Under the pieces are notes generated by a model. The model saw only the letters and a list, made by a program, of their open reading frames with translations, ran no database searches and had not been told where the DNA came from. From an uncultured Collinsella sp. (GTDB taxonomy: Bacteria > Actinomycetota > Coriobacteriia > Coriobacteriales > Coriobacteriaceae), in the NCBI GenBank assembly GCA_902496375.1, contig CABVAS010000091.1:1-6419 (forward strand): a stretch of 6,419 bases of DNA, given 5' to 3'. Positions 1 through 5,957 of this stretch are shown here, one piece after another. Each line of letters starts with the position of its first letter. Positions within the stretch are counted from its first letter, which is position 1. The position numbers and the translations under genes are program-made.

Positions 1-14
1 CACCCCCAGCCCCA

Positions 15-55
15 GCCGCCACGGAGGTATCTCCCTCCTCCGTGGCGGCGCTTTT
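15..55 (+). terminator. Rho-independent terminator of an upstream plus-strand gene
   Basis: A perfect 13-bp GC-rich stem (15-27 paired with 37-49) closes a 9-nt loop and is followed by GC and then TTTT at 52-55. No T-run follows on the other strand, so it works for plus-strand transcription. It therefore ends a gene that lies left of the window. The T-tract is short (four T, then GTG), but the stem is very strong. Confidence 0.8.
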
Positions 56-72
56 GTGCGTAGGCGAGAAGG

Positions 73-240
73 GTTCGCCACGAAACCGGCCCATCTACTA
101 CGTTTAGCCCCTTACCCCCAACCATGCCGAAAAGCGCAAAAACAAAACCGCAGGTAGAACGCCTGCGGTTTTGTTCAAAACGAAGGTATGGTCAGGGGTA
201 TCGAGTCAAACGTAGTAGATGGGCCGATTTCGTGGCGGGC
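73..240. repeat. Long imperfect palindrome, element 1
   Basis: The outer arms 73-105 and 208-240 pair over 33 positions with one mismatch (C86 against A227) and two G-T pairs. Pairing then continues in patches inward (113-118 with 195-200, 121-125 with 188-192) to a perfect apical hairpin at 141-154/162-175. The whole 168 bp could fold as one long hairpin in DNA or RNA. The core around 117-198 is related without gaps to element 2 (366-447, constant offset 249), including identical stretches at 117-130 and 144-158, but the outer arms are unrelated to those of element 2. No transposase gene and no clear target-site duplication are visible. It could be a MITE- or REP-like element, or a structured RNA. 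The pairing is certain; the function is unknown. Confidence 0.85.
141..175. terminator. Possible bidirectional terminator hairpin (apex of element 1)
   Basis: A perfect 14-bp stem (141-154 with 162-175) has a 7-nt loop at 155-161. Its inner half is GC-rich (CCGCAGG/CCTGCGG) and its outer half is A-rich on the left and T-rich on the right. In either direction a GC stem is thus followed by TTTTGTT, the classic form of a bidirectional intrinsic terminator. It lies between a plus-strand gene to the left and the minus-strand two-component genes to the right, a fitting place for a shared terminator. Because it is also the tip of a larger palindrome, termination may not be its main role. Confidence 0.5.
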
Positions 241-328
241 GGTTTCGGCTGATCCATTGGGGACGGAGGAAAACGGCTCATTTTGGTCCCGCGAGGCTGG
301 CGGAGACACTCGTGCAGGGCCGCCCGAA
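241..328. other. Spacer between the two palindromes, no gene seen
   Basis: I see no supported gene here. The stretch holds a weak hairpin (GGGAC at 260-264 with GTCCC at 286-290, and AAAA at 270-273 with TTTT at 281-284). It also holds the 11-mer CATTGGGGACG at 255-265, which recurs on the minus strand at 5861-5871. An open frame running 219-467 crosses this spacer and both palindromes, but it has no ribosome binding site and its residues are dictated by the repeats, so I do not call it. Confidence 0.5.
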
Positions 329-482
329 CAAAACTATGCCGGTTTACGGGGCTAAGTCACGCGCTCCCAACCATGCCGATATCCGTGAAAATAAAACCGC
401 AGGTAGACAAGCCGTCATTTTACGGAAAACGCGGGTATGGATGGGGGCCCTGAGCTTAGCCCCGTAAACCGGCATAGTTTTG
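329..482. repeat. Long imperfect palindrome, element 2
   Basis: The outer arms 329-356 and 455-482 are perfect inverted repeats of 28 bp. Weaker pairing continues inward: CCCA at 366-369 against TGGG at 442-445, CCAT at 371-374 against ATGG at 437-440, and 383-390 against 418-425 (8 bp including one G-T). A 27-nt loop at 391-417 remains. The core matches element 1, but the apical hairpin of element 1 is lost here: its left half is kept at 397-403 and its right half is changed. The element starts about 60 nt downstream of the response regulator stop, so in minus-strand transcripts it would be the first strong structure met, and it may end or protect that mRNA. The A residues flanking both ends are too short to count as a target-site duplication. 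Confidence 0.85.
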
Positions 483-542
483 AAATGGCATTAAATCGAT
501 AACAGCTATTTTGCTCTGTCGGAGCGGTTGGCCGTTGGGTAA

Positions 543-1172
543 TTACCCTCGCAGGTAGGCGATGGCGATCTGCGTGCGGTTGCGTAGGCCCATTTTGGCA
601 AGGATCGAGCTGATGTGGTTGCGTACGGTGCCTTCGCCCATATAGGCGGTGGCGGCAATCTCCTTGTTATCGAGGCCGCGGGCGATGAGCTCGGCGACTT
701 CGAACTCGCGGTCGGTCAGACCGGCAAAGGCGGCGGGCCGGCGGGTCGCGCCGGCCTCGACGTCCGCCCCATCAAAGTTGATATCTTCGATCGCCTTGCC
801 CTCGAGCACGCGTTTGCCGTCCATGACCTGCGCCAACGCCGGCGGAATGGCAGCGACATCGGTCTTGATCAGGTAGCCGCGGGCGCCCAGCTTGAGCGCC
901 GACACAATGTACTCGTCATCCGAGAACGTCGTCAGAAACACCACGCGCGCCGCAGGGTCGTGCTCAAGGATCTCGCGCGCGGCCGAAAGGCCGTCGCGTC
1001 CCGGCATCTGGATGTCGAGCAGCGCAATATCGGGTGCGTGCTCGGCGTAGAGCGCCACCGCATCGTTGCCGTTGGCACCGGTGCCCACCACTTCGATCTG
1101 CGGCTGGGCGCCCAAGATAATCTTGAGCGAATCGACCACCAAGCGGTCGTCGTCGACAACGATGAGCCTCAT
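543..1172 (-). CDS. NarL/FixJ-type response regulator
   Basis: This 209-aa protein has a receiver domain (about 1-118) followed by a LuxR-type helix-turn-helix (about 150-208). The receiver shows the acidic pocket D7-D9, the phosphoacceptor D53 in LLDIQMPG, T81/T82 and the conserved K103. The DNA-binding part reads GLTDREFEVAELIARGLDNKEIA and then GEGTVRNHISSILAKMGLRNRTQ in pieces, close to the family pattern. Its length is normal. The ATG overlaps the stop of the kinase gene by 4 nt (ATGA), so the two are probably translationally coupled; an AAGGAG lies 10 nt upstream (1183-1188). By family knowledge, it is phosphorylated by the adjacent kinase, dimerises and binds promoter dyads. I infer that it controls the divergent ABC exporter operon. 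The genuine target sites are not established. Confidence 0.95.
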   Translation of the reverse strand: MRLIVVDDDRLVVDSLKIILGAQPQIEVVGTGANGNDAVALYAEHAPDIALLDIQMPGRDGLSAAREILEHDPAARVVFLTTFSDDEYIVSALKLGARGYLIKTDVAAIPPALAQVMDGKRVLEGKAIEDINFDGADVEAGATRRPAAFAGLTDREFEVAELIARGLDNKEIAATAYMGEGTVRNHISSILAKMGLRNRTQIAIAYLRG

Positions 1173-2314
1173 CGGCCCTCATCTCCTTGCTGTTTGGGAA
1201 CGGTGGCAAACACACGCCAGCCGCCGGCGCCGGCACGCGGGCCGGCGGTGAAGGTGCCGCCAAGCGCCTCGATGCGCTCGCGCATGGAGGCGAGCCCCAT
1301 GCCCTCCGCGGTGCCGCGGCCGCTTGCTTGGACCTCACCCACGCCATCGTCGGTAACAATGAGCTGGTAAAACGACGGATGCTCCATGCACCGTACGGTG
1401 ACGGTCTGGGCGCAAGCGTGGCGTATGGTATTGGAGAGCGCTTCGCGCAGGACCGCTGCAAAGCAGTTGGCGACGTTTGCGGGCGCATGTTCGGCCATAA
1501 CTTCAAGCTCAATCTGCGGGCCGCCGTCCGAGCGTGTGCCTTCGACAATGCGTTCGAGCTGCACGGAAAGGTCGACGGCGTTGTCGTTGAGCGCGTGGAC
1601 GCTGGCGCGCACAAGCTGGAGCGCCTCGTCAACCGTGCGTTTAACGTCGGCGAAATCGGCGGCGACGCCAGGCTCGTCGGCGTGGACCACGCGTAGGGCT
1701 TCGGCCTGCAGTGAGGCGCGCGTGAGCTGGTGCCCGACGTTATCGTGGATCTCGCGCGCGATGCGGGCGCGTTCGGCGAGCGTCGCGAGCTCGACTTCGT
1801 AGTCCTGGCGATCGGCAAGATCGCGGTTGCGCGCCTCGAGCGCGAGGGCTCGTTCCTGCAGCTCGTCGCGGGTGCGGCGCATGCGCCGCTGCTCGCGCTC
1901 CAACTGGGCGGTGCGTAGCGATAGCAAGGTGGCGGCAACCGAAAGGATGGCGGTCAGCAGGAGCGTTCGTGCGGTAAGCGCATCGGCGCGAAGGTCCGCG
2001 ACGAGCGCAAAGGCAAAGACGGAGCCAATGCCCAACGCGACCCAGGCGTGCTCGCGGCGCACGCGTCGCGCGATGTCATAGAGGGCGAGAGGCGCAAACG
2101 GCACAAACGGCGGCACGAAGACAGCCGCGATGATGCAGGCGTAGCTCGCTGCCTCGCTTGCGCGTCGGGTGCGTTTCCCCTGTGCGACCTCGGCCAGCGA
2201 GGTGGCAATAATGCCAAGGCAAAACGCCACAACCAGACGAGCGTCCACGGCAAGACCCATGGCGGCCGCAATACAGCACGCCAGCACGATCGATTTGTCG
2301 AAAAGCCTGTTCAT
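1169..2314 (-). CDS. Membrane sensor histidine kinase, HisKA_3 type
   Basis: The 381-aa protein has an N-terminal membrane region with about five or six hydrophobic segments (near 8-24, 27-44, 57-80, 91-107 and 117-133). It has little extracellular sequence, so it probably senses within or at the membrane. A charged coiled-coil-like linker (about 134-182) leads to the dimerisation/phosphorylation helix ERARIAREIHDNVGHQLT with H190 as phosphoacceptor. The ATPase domain shows the N box REALSNTIRHA (E291, N295), the G1 box DDGVG (322-326) and the G2 region GMGLASMRERIEALGG (338-353). I chose ATG 2314 because the frame upstream, open to 2494, encodes a non-hydrophobic, low-quality sequence and because a -10 box sits just before 2314. 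This is the DesK/LiaS/LnrJ class that partners NarL-type regulators. The signal is unknown. Confidence 0.93.
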   Translation of the reverse strand: MNRLFDKSIVLACCIAAAMGLAVDARLVVAFCLGIIATSLAEVAQGKRTRRASEAASYACIIAAVFVPPFVPFAPLALYDIARRVRREHAWVALGIGSVFAFALVADLRADALTARTLLLTAILSVAATLLSLRTAQLEREQRRMRRTRDELQERALALEARNRDLADRQDYEVELATLAERARIAREIHDNVGHQLTRASLQAEALRVVHADEPGVAADFADVKRTVDEALQLVRASVHALNDNAVDLSVQLERIVEGTRSDGGPQIELEVMAEHAPANVANCFAAVLREALSNTIRHACAQTVTVRCMEHPSFYQLIVTDDGVGEVQASGRGTAEGMGLASMRERIEALGGTFTAGPRAGAGGWRVFATVPKQQGDEGR

Positions 2315-2320
2315 ACGGGT

Positions 2321-2326
2321 ATTGTA
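2321..2326 (-). promoter_or_regulatory. -10 box of the kinase-regulator operon, probably leaderless
   Basis: Read on the minus strand the hexamer is TACAAT, five of six matches to the TATAAT consensus. Only six bases separate it from the ATG at 2314, so transcription would start at or next to the start codon and give a leaderless mRNA. No Shine-Dalgarno sequence is seen upstream of this ATG, which agrees. There is no good -35 box at 16-18 bp (best candidate CCTCCA), so the promoter may need an activator, possibly its own regulator. Confidence 0.5.
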
Positions 2327-2363
2327 CGCGAAGCTACGCGTGGTGGAGGGGCCGCCTAGCGCA

Positions 2364-2424
2364 ACCGTGACATTCCTCCCGCACGGTGGGGCGGTCGCGT
2401 CAGCGGGCCACGCGACCGAGCCCC
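2364..2424. promoter_or_regulatory. Inverted repeats in the divergent control region
   Basis: Two dyads lie back to back between the divergent operons. The first is ACCGTG at 2364-2369 with CACGGT at 2382-2387 (6 bp, 12-nt loop). The second is 2392-2400 with 2410-2418 (a perfect 9 bp, 9-nt loop), extended by GGGG 2388-2391 against CCCC 2421-2424 after a 2-nt bulge. Placed upstream of both start codons, they are candidate operator sites for the response regulator, or a leader structure in the ABC mRNA. Neither role is proven. In GC-rich DNA a 6-bp dyad is weak evidence; the 9-bp one is better. Confidence 0.4.
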
Positions 2425-2499
2425 CGCACTCGTGACAAAGCTCACTGGTGCGCGCCGTCCGCTCCTGCGATGATGCAATCGTACCGGGCCGCAATCAAC

Positions 2500-2506
2500 A
2501 GAAGGG
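2500..2506 (+). promoter_or_regulatory. Ribosome binding site fixing the ABC ATPase start
   Basis: AGAAGGG lies 7 nt before the ATG at 2514. An in-frame GTG at 2448 would add 22 residues, but it has no such site and would place a non-homologous extension before the normal N terminus of the family. This decides for 2514. Confidence 0.7.
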
Positions 2507-2513
2507 CCGCCTC

Positions 2514-3452
2514 ATGACAGACATCGTCCACGTCGAAAACCTCGTCAAGCGCTACGACGATCTTATCGCGCTCGACCACTTTAACCTGAGCATTGCCCCC
2601 GGCGAGATCTTTGGCCTGCTGGGCCCCAACGGCTCGGGCAAGACTACGTCCATCAACTGTATTCTGCAGCTGCTTGCCTACGACAAAGGCGCCATCGAGC
2701 TGTTCGGCGAACCCATGACGCCCGCCCGCTACGACCTCAAGCGCCGCATCGGCGTGGTGCCGCAGCAGGTGGCGGTGTTTGACGAGCTCACGGTGCGCGA
2801 GAACATCGACTATTTCTGCAGCCTTTACGTCAACGACCGCAAGCGCCGCCGCGCGCTCGTGGACGAGGCCATCGACTTTGTCGGGCTGGGCGACTTTACC
2901 AAGTTCCGCCCCGGTAAGCTCTCGGGCGGCCTAGCGCGACGCCTCAACATCGCCTGCGGTATCGCGCACAAGCCCGAGCTCATCTTCTTTGACGAGCCCA
3001 CGGTGGCGGTCGACCCGCAGAGCCGCAACGCCATCCTGGAGGGCATCTGCCGCCTGCGCGACGAGGGCGCCACAGTGGTGTATACCAGCCATTACATGGA
3101 GGAAGTCGAGCAGATTTGCAGCCGCATCATGATCATGGACGGCGGGCGCGTGCTGGCGCAGGGCACCAACGACGAGCTCAAGCGCATGATTCAGATGGGC
3201 GAGCGCGTGACCGTCGAGGTCGGCGCCGTCGAGGCCGCCACGGTCGAGCGGCTGCGCGCCCTCGAGCATGTGCTTTCGGTTGAGCTGTCCGGCGGCGAGC
3301 TCGTCTGCACCTGCGAGGCGAGTCCGCACAATCTGGTCGACATCCTCGACACGCTGCGCACCGCCGACGTTGCGCTCGGCCGCGTGTGGAGCGAGCCGCC
3401 GACCCTCAACGACGTGTTCCTCGAGATCACCGGCCGCGAGCTGCGCGACTAG
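2514..3452 (+). CDS. ABC-2 exporter ATP-binding protein (LnrL/DrrA/CcmA type)
   Basis: The 312-aa protein is the cytoplasmic ATPase that powers the two permeases encoded next. It shows Walker A GPNGSGKT (37-44), the Q-loop (Q84/Q85), signature LSGGL (136-140), Walker B LIFFDEP (156-162), D-loop VAVDPQSRN (164-172) and the H-loop histidine H193 in TSHYMEE. A C-terminal part (about 220-312) ends in PPTLNDVFLEITGRELRD, typical of drug and antibiotic exporter ATPases of the DrrA/NatA/CcmA group. The signature has L in place of the usual Q, a common variation in this group. The phrase EPTVAVDPQSRN resembles the linearmycin-resistance ATPase LnrL. The stop is 9 nt from the next gene. Export of, or resistance to, an antimicrobial or membrane-active lipid is inferred from family and context; the substrate is unknown. 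Confidence 0.93.
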   Translation: MTDIVHVENLVKRYDDLIALDHFNLSIAPGEIFGLLGPNGSGKTTSINCILQLLAYDKGAIELFGEPMTPARYDLKRRIGVVPQQVAVFDELTVRENIDYFCSLYVNDRKRRRALVDEAIDFVGLGDFTKFRPGKLSGGLARRLNIACGIAHKPELIFFDEPTVAVDPQSRNAILEGICRLRDEGATVVYTSHYMEEVEQICSRIMIMDGGRVLAQGTNDELKRMIQMGERVTVEVGAVEAATVERLRALEHVLSVELSGGELVCTCEASPHNLVDILDTLRTADVALGRVWSEPPTLNDVFLEITGRELRD

Positions 3453-3461
3453 GGGGCGGCC

Positions 3462-4649
3462 ATGTTCAACACTATCATCACCACGGTCAAGACGCTGCTG
3501 CGTCGGCCGAGCACATTGGTCTGGGGCGCGGTCTTTCCCATCGCGCTTTCCACGATGTTCATGTTTATGTTTGCGAATCTGAGCTCCGACGGCACGGTCG
3601 ACCCGGTGCCGGTGGCCGTTGTCGCTGACGAAGCCTGGGACGCCTCGACCTTTAAGGATGTGGCGACGTCGCTTGCCAAGGAGGGCGACGACCAGCTGCT
3701 CGAGATCCACGAGTGCGACGATGCAGCCGACGCGAACCGTGCGCTTAAGGCCGGCGAGGTCGCGGGCATCTATACGGTCGACGACGCGGGCACGCCCAAG
3801 CTCACGCTGCTTTCGAGCTATGACAACTCGCGCGCCTCGTCGGTGCTCACCGACCGCAGCATTCTGGAGACGGTGGCAAGCTCGTATACGCAAAATGCCG
3901 AGCTCATGTCCCAGATTGCCCAGGACAACCCGGCGGCGCTCGCCGACCCGGAGGCGGTTGCGCGCGCCCTGTCGCTAGAGGGCGGCACCCGCCGCGTTAG
4001 CCTGACGCGCACCACGCCCGATGGCACGGTCATCTACTACTACGCGCTCTTTGGCCTGGTTGCGATGATGTCTGCCGAGTTTGCTGCCTTGAGCGTCGTC
4101 GATTTGCAGCCCAATCTGTCGGGCCTTGGCGCGCGCCGCTGCGTGGGCGGCCTTTCCAAGACGGCGTCGCTGGCCGGCATCTTTGTCGGCTCGTGGCTGG
4201 TCTCCTTCGCCTCGATGACGATCGCGATTGGCTATGTGCGCCTGGTCGTGGGCGTCGACTTTGGCGGGCGCGAGGGACTGTGTCTGGTGGGCGGCGCCGC
4301 TTCCGCGCTTGCCGCCACGGGCCTGGGGCTCTTTGTGGGCACGCTTCCCGTTAAGGGCGGCAAGGCGTCCAAGTCCGGCATCCTTACGGGCTTTGCTACC
4401 ACGTGCGCCCTGTTCGCCGGCCTCTACGGCGAGCCGGCGATGGCGCTTGCCGACGACGTCGCCCGCGCCTGCCCTGCCGAGTGCTGGCTCAACCCCGTCA
4501 AGCTTATCTGCGACATGTTCAACCGCCTGTATTTCTTTGAGGACCTGGGCCCCTTTGCCGTTCGCGCCGGCGCACTGGTCCTTATGGCGCTGCTGTTCGT
4601 TGCCGCCGCCACGCTGATCTTTGGAAGGAGCCGCTATGAGCACCTTTAA
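3462..4649 (+). CDS. ABC-2 type permease, first subunit
   Basis: The 395-aa membrane protein has the ABC2_membrane_3 layout. One N-terminal membrane helix (about 19-40) is followed by a large extracytoplasmic domain (about 41-188). Five further helices lie near 190-212, 236-262, 272-294, 305-330 and 365-387. The short cytoplasmic end is RSRYEHL. A GGGGGCGG stretch just before the ATG at 3462 serves as ribosome binding site, overlapping the end of the ATPase gene. The large outer loop is usual for exporters of the YhgE/LnrM/DrrB-like group. It pairs with the following permease, which has the same layout, so the transporter is probably a heterodimer of permeases with an ATPase dimer. A gene-specific name cannot be given from sequence alone. 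Confidence 0.9.
   Translation: MFNTIITTVKTLLRRPSTLVWGAVFPIALSTMFMFMFANLSSDGTVDPVPVAVVADEAWDASTFKDVATSLAKEGDDQLLEIHECDDAADANRALKAGEVAGIYTVDDAGTPKLTLLSSYDNSRASSVLTDRSILETVASSYTQNAELMSQIAQDNPAALADPEAVARALSLEGGTRRVSLTRTTPDGTVIYYYALFGLVAMMSAEFAALSVVDLQPNLSGLGARRCVGGLSKTASLAGIFVGSWLVSFASMTIAIGYVRLVVGVDFGGREGLCLVGGAASALAATGLGLFVGTLPVKGGKASKSGILTGFATTCALFAGLYGEPAMALADDVARACPAECWLNPVKLICDMFNRLYFFEDLGPFAVRAGALVLMALLFVAAATLIFGRSRYEHL
4625..4630 (+). promoter_or_regulatory. Ribosome binding site fixing the second permease start
   Basis: AAGGAG sits 5 nt before the ATG at 4636, inside the last codons of the first permease gene. The alternative TTG at 4621 in the same frame lies upstream of this site and has no site of its own, so 4636 is the start. 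Confidence 0.8.
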
Positions 4650-5841
4650 GACCGCGCTTCGCATGGCGCTGGCGCACCCGTTCTACCTGCTCATCTATAC
4701 GGTGTTCATCTCGCTCATGGGCGTATTCATCGCGGCATCGGTGAGCTGGAACTCGTCGCAGCTCACCGAGTACAAGCCCTACGATGCCAACGTGATTGTG
4801 GTCGACCGCGACGACAGCGACCTTTCGCGTGCGCTTACCAAGCATCTGGGTTCGCGCTTTGAGCTGGTCACGGGCGTCGGCGACGATGCGTACAATCTTG
4901 CGGACGCGCTCTCCAAGAGCAACAGTGCCAAGGGCAGCGCCGACTGCGTGTTCTTTATCCCGGAGGGGTTTGAGGGCGACCTCGTTGCGGCCGCTTGCGC
5001 GGGGGAGTCCCTGCCCAAACTCGACGTGACGTACGGCTCCGGCACCATGGCGGCGGCGCTTTCGTCTGCCGAGGCCTCGCGCTGGATCTCGCTCGCGGGC
5101 GCTGCGGCGGCACTTGAGCCCACTGCCTCCAACGGTGACGTCGCCAAGGCGGCCGAGCATGCGGCCGCGAAGCGTGCGGAGGTCGAGATCGATCAGGTCA
5201 AGGTCGACTCGACGGCCGCCGCCACGCTCGAGTCGTATTTCAACTTTGGTGCGTACGCGATTATCTCGTCGGTCATCGTGTCGGTGGGTCTGGTGTTCTC
5301 GGGCATGAACGAGCCCGAGCGCGTGCGTCGTATGGATGCCGGTCCAATCTCCGAGCGCCGGCGCTCGCTTGCCGTGTTTGCGGCCGCCGCCGTGATCACC
5401 GTCTGCATCTGGTTTGTGTCGAGCATGATGGGCGTCGTGGGCTTTGCCGGTGCGGTCGCTGAGGTTGGCGTGGACCGTGTGTGCTTGGCGCTGGCAGCGA
5501 CGTTTGCCCTGGCGTGCACGCCGCTGGCCGTTGGCTTTGCGCTGTCGAGCCTGGGTGCGCGCGAGGAGCTGCTCAACGGCGTGGGCAACTTACTCGGCAT
5601 GCTCATGACGTTTTTGGGCGGCGCCTGGATGCCGCTGTCGCTCATGGGCTCGGCCGTGCAGACCGTGGCGCATTTTGTGCCGACATATTGGGTGAACGAC
5701 GCGATCAGCAAGGCACTCGCCTCGGATTTAACGTCCACCGTGCTGGGCGACATCGCCTGCGACCTGGGCGTCACGGCACTCTTCGCCGTGGCCATCGCCG
5801 CCGCAGGCCTCGCCCTCGCACGCACCAAATCCCACGCCTAG
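4636..5841 (+). CDS. ABC-2 type permease, second subunit
   Basis: The 401-aa membrane protein is built like its neighbour. A first helix at about 16-36 precedes an extracytoplasmic domain at about 37-203, with an Ala/Glu-rich, helix-prone part near 155-185. Further helices lie near 204-224, 245-270, 282-305, 314-337 and 374-396, and the tail ARTKSHA is short and basic. FLGGAWMPLSLM (327-338) and FVPTYWVNDAI (347-357) resemble the late-helix motifs (GG-WxP, P-YW) of ABC-2 permeases. Its first 14 nt overlap the end of the first permease gene, which points to coupled translation and equal amounts of both subunits. It is the last gene of the operon; stem-loops follow at once. Both permeases share a plan but little obvious sequence, consistent with an old duplication. 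Confidence 0.9.
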   Translation: MSTFKTALRMALAHPFYLLIYTVFISLMGVFIAASVSWNSSQLTEYKPYDANVIVVDRDDSDLSRALTKHLGSRFELVTGVGDDAYNLADALSKSNSAKGSADCVFFIPEGFEGDLVAAACAGESLPKLDVTYGSGTMAAALSSAEASRWISLAGAAAALEPTASNGDVAKAAEHAAAKRAEVEIDQVKVDSTAAATLESYFNFGAYAIISSVIVSVGLVFSGMNEPERVRRMDAGPISERRRSLAVFAAAAVITVCIWFVSSMMGVVGFAGAVAEVGVDRVCLALAATFALACTPLAVGFALSSLGAREELLNGVGNLLGMLMTFLGGAWMPLSLMGSAVQTVAHFVPTYWVNDAISKALASDLTSTVLGDIACDLGVTALFAVAIAAAGLALARTKSHA

Positions 5842-5845
5842 CCAC

Positions 5846-5896
5846 CTAGTCATTTAAGAACGTCCCCAATGACTGGTCTGAAATAAATTTCAGGCC
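5846..5896. repeat. Two adjoining stem-loops after the ABC operon
   Basis: The first stem pairs 5846-5854 with 5868-5876 (9 bp, one G-T, 13-nt loop). The second pairs 5875-5883 with 5888-5896 (9 bp, one G-T, 4-nt loop TAAA). They share two bases, so they cannot both form fully. No T-run follows either one on the plus strand, so they are not standard rho-independent terminators. They may end or stabilise the operon mRNA, or be a REP-like repeat. The first loop contains, on the minus strand, the 11-mer CATTGGGGACG that is also present at 255-265. Confidence 0.5.
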
Positions 5897-5922
5897 TCGC
5901 CCCAAAATAGTTCGCTAAGGTT

Positions 5923-5928
5923 TACTAT
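5923..5928 (+). promoter_or_regulatory. Possible -10 box for the second ABC gene
   Basis: TACTAT lies in an AT-rich stretch (5880-5957) that stands out from the GC-rich genes, 29 nt before the ATG at 5958. The hexamer matches TATAAT at five of six positions, but no convincing -35 box is found 16-18 bp upstream. CATAAA at 5935-5940 is an alternative. The context says a promoter is likely here; its exact position is uncertain. Confidence 0.35.
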
Positions 5929-5957
5929 TACGCTCATAAAGTAGTACGAGGCTAACA

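Noticed and set aside
219..467. Open frame of 82 codons across the palindromes
   Set aside because: It has no ribosome binding site, starts inside the arm of one palindrome and ends inside the other, and its residues are dictated by the repeats.
73..482. CRISPR array or tRNA/rRNA gene
   Set aside because: There are only two diverged copies, each a palindrome with no regular repeat-spacer pattern, and no cloverleaf or rRNA-like stretch can be drawn.
964..1938. Minus-strand open frame of 324 codons overlapping kinase and regulator
   Set aside because: It lies in another frame of two clear genes and is Arg/Ser/Pro-rich without any motif, the usual shadow in GC-rich DNA.
2432..2479. Promoter for the ABC operon from GTGACA (2432-2437) and TGCAAT (2474-2479)
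   Set aside because: The two hexamers are 36 bp apart, about twice the needed spacing, and each alone is weak.
2448..2513. N-terminal extension of the ABC ATPase from a GTG
   Set aside because: There is no ribosome binding site for it, and the family N terminus begins at the ATG 2514, which has one.
2931..3893. Minus-strand open frame of 320 codons opposite the ATPase and first permease
   Set aside because: The product is His/Arg/Ala-rich with no domain and lies antisense to two well supported genes.
3975..4664. Minus-strand open frame of 229 codons opposite the first permease
   Set aside because: Composition (Lys, Ala, Gly, His, Arg) reflects the complement of membrane-protein codons; no motif or start signal is present.
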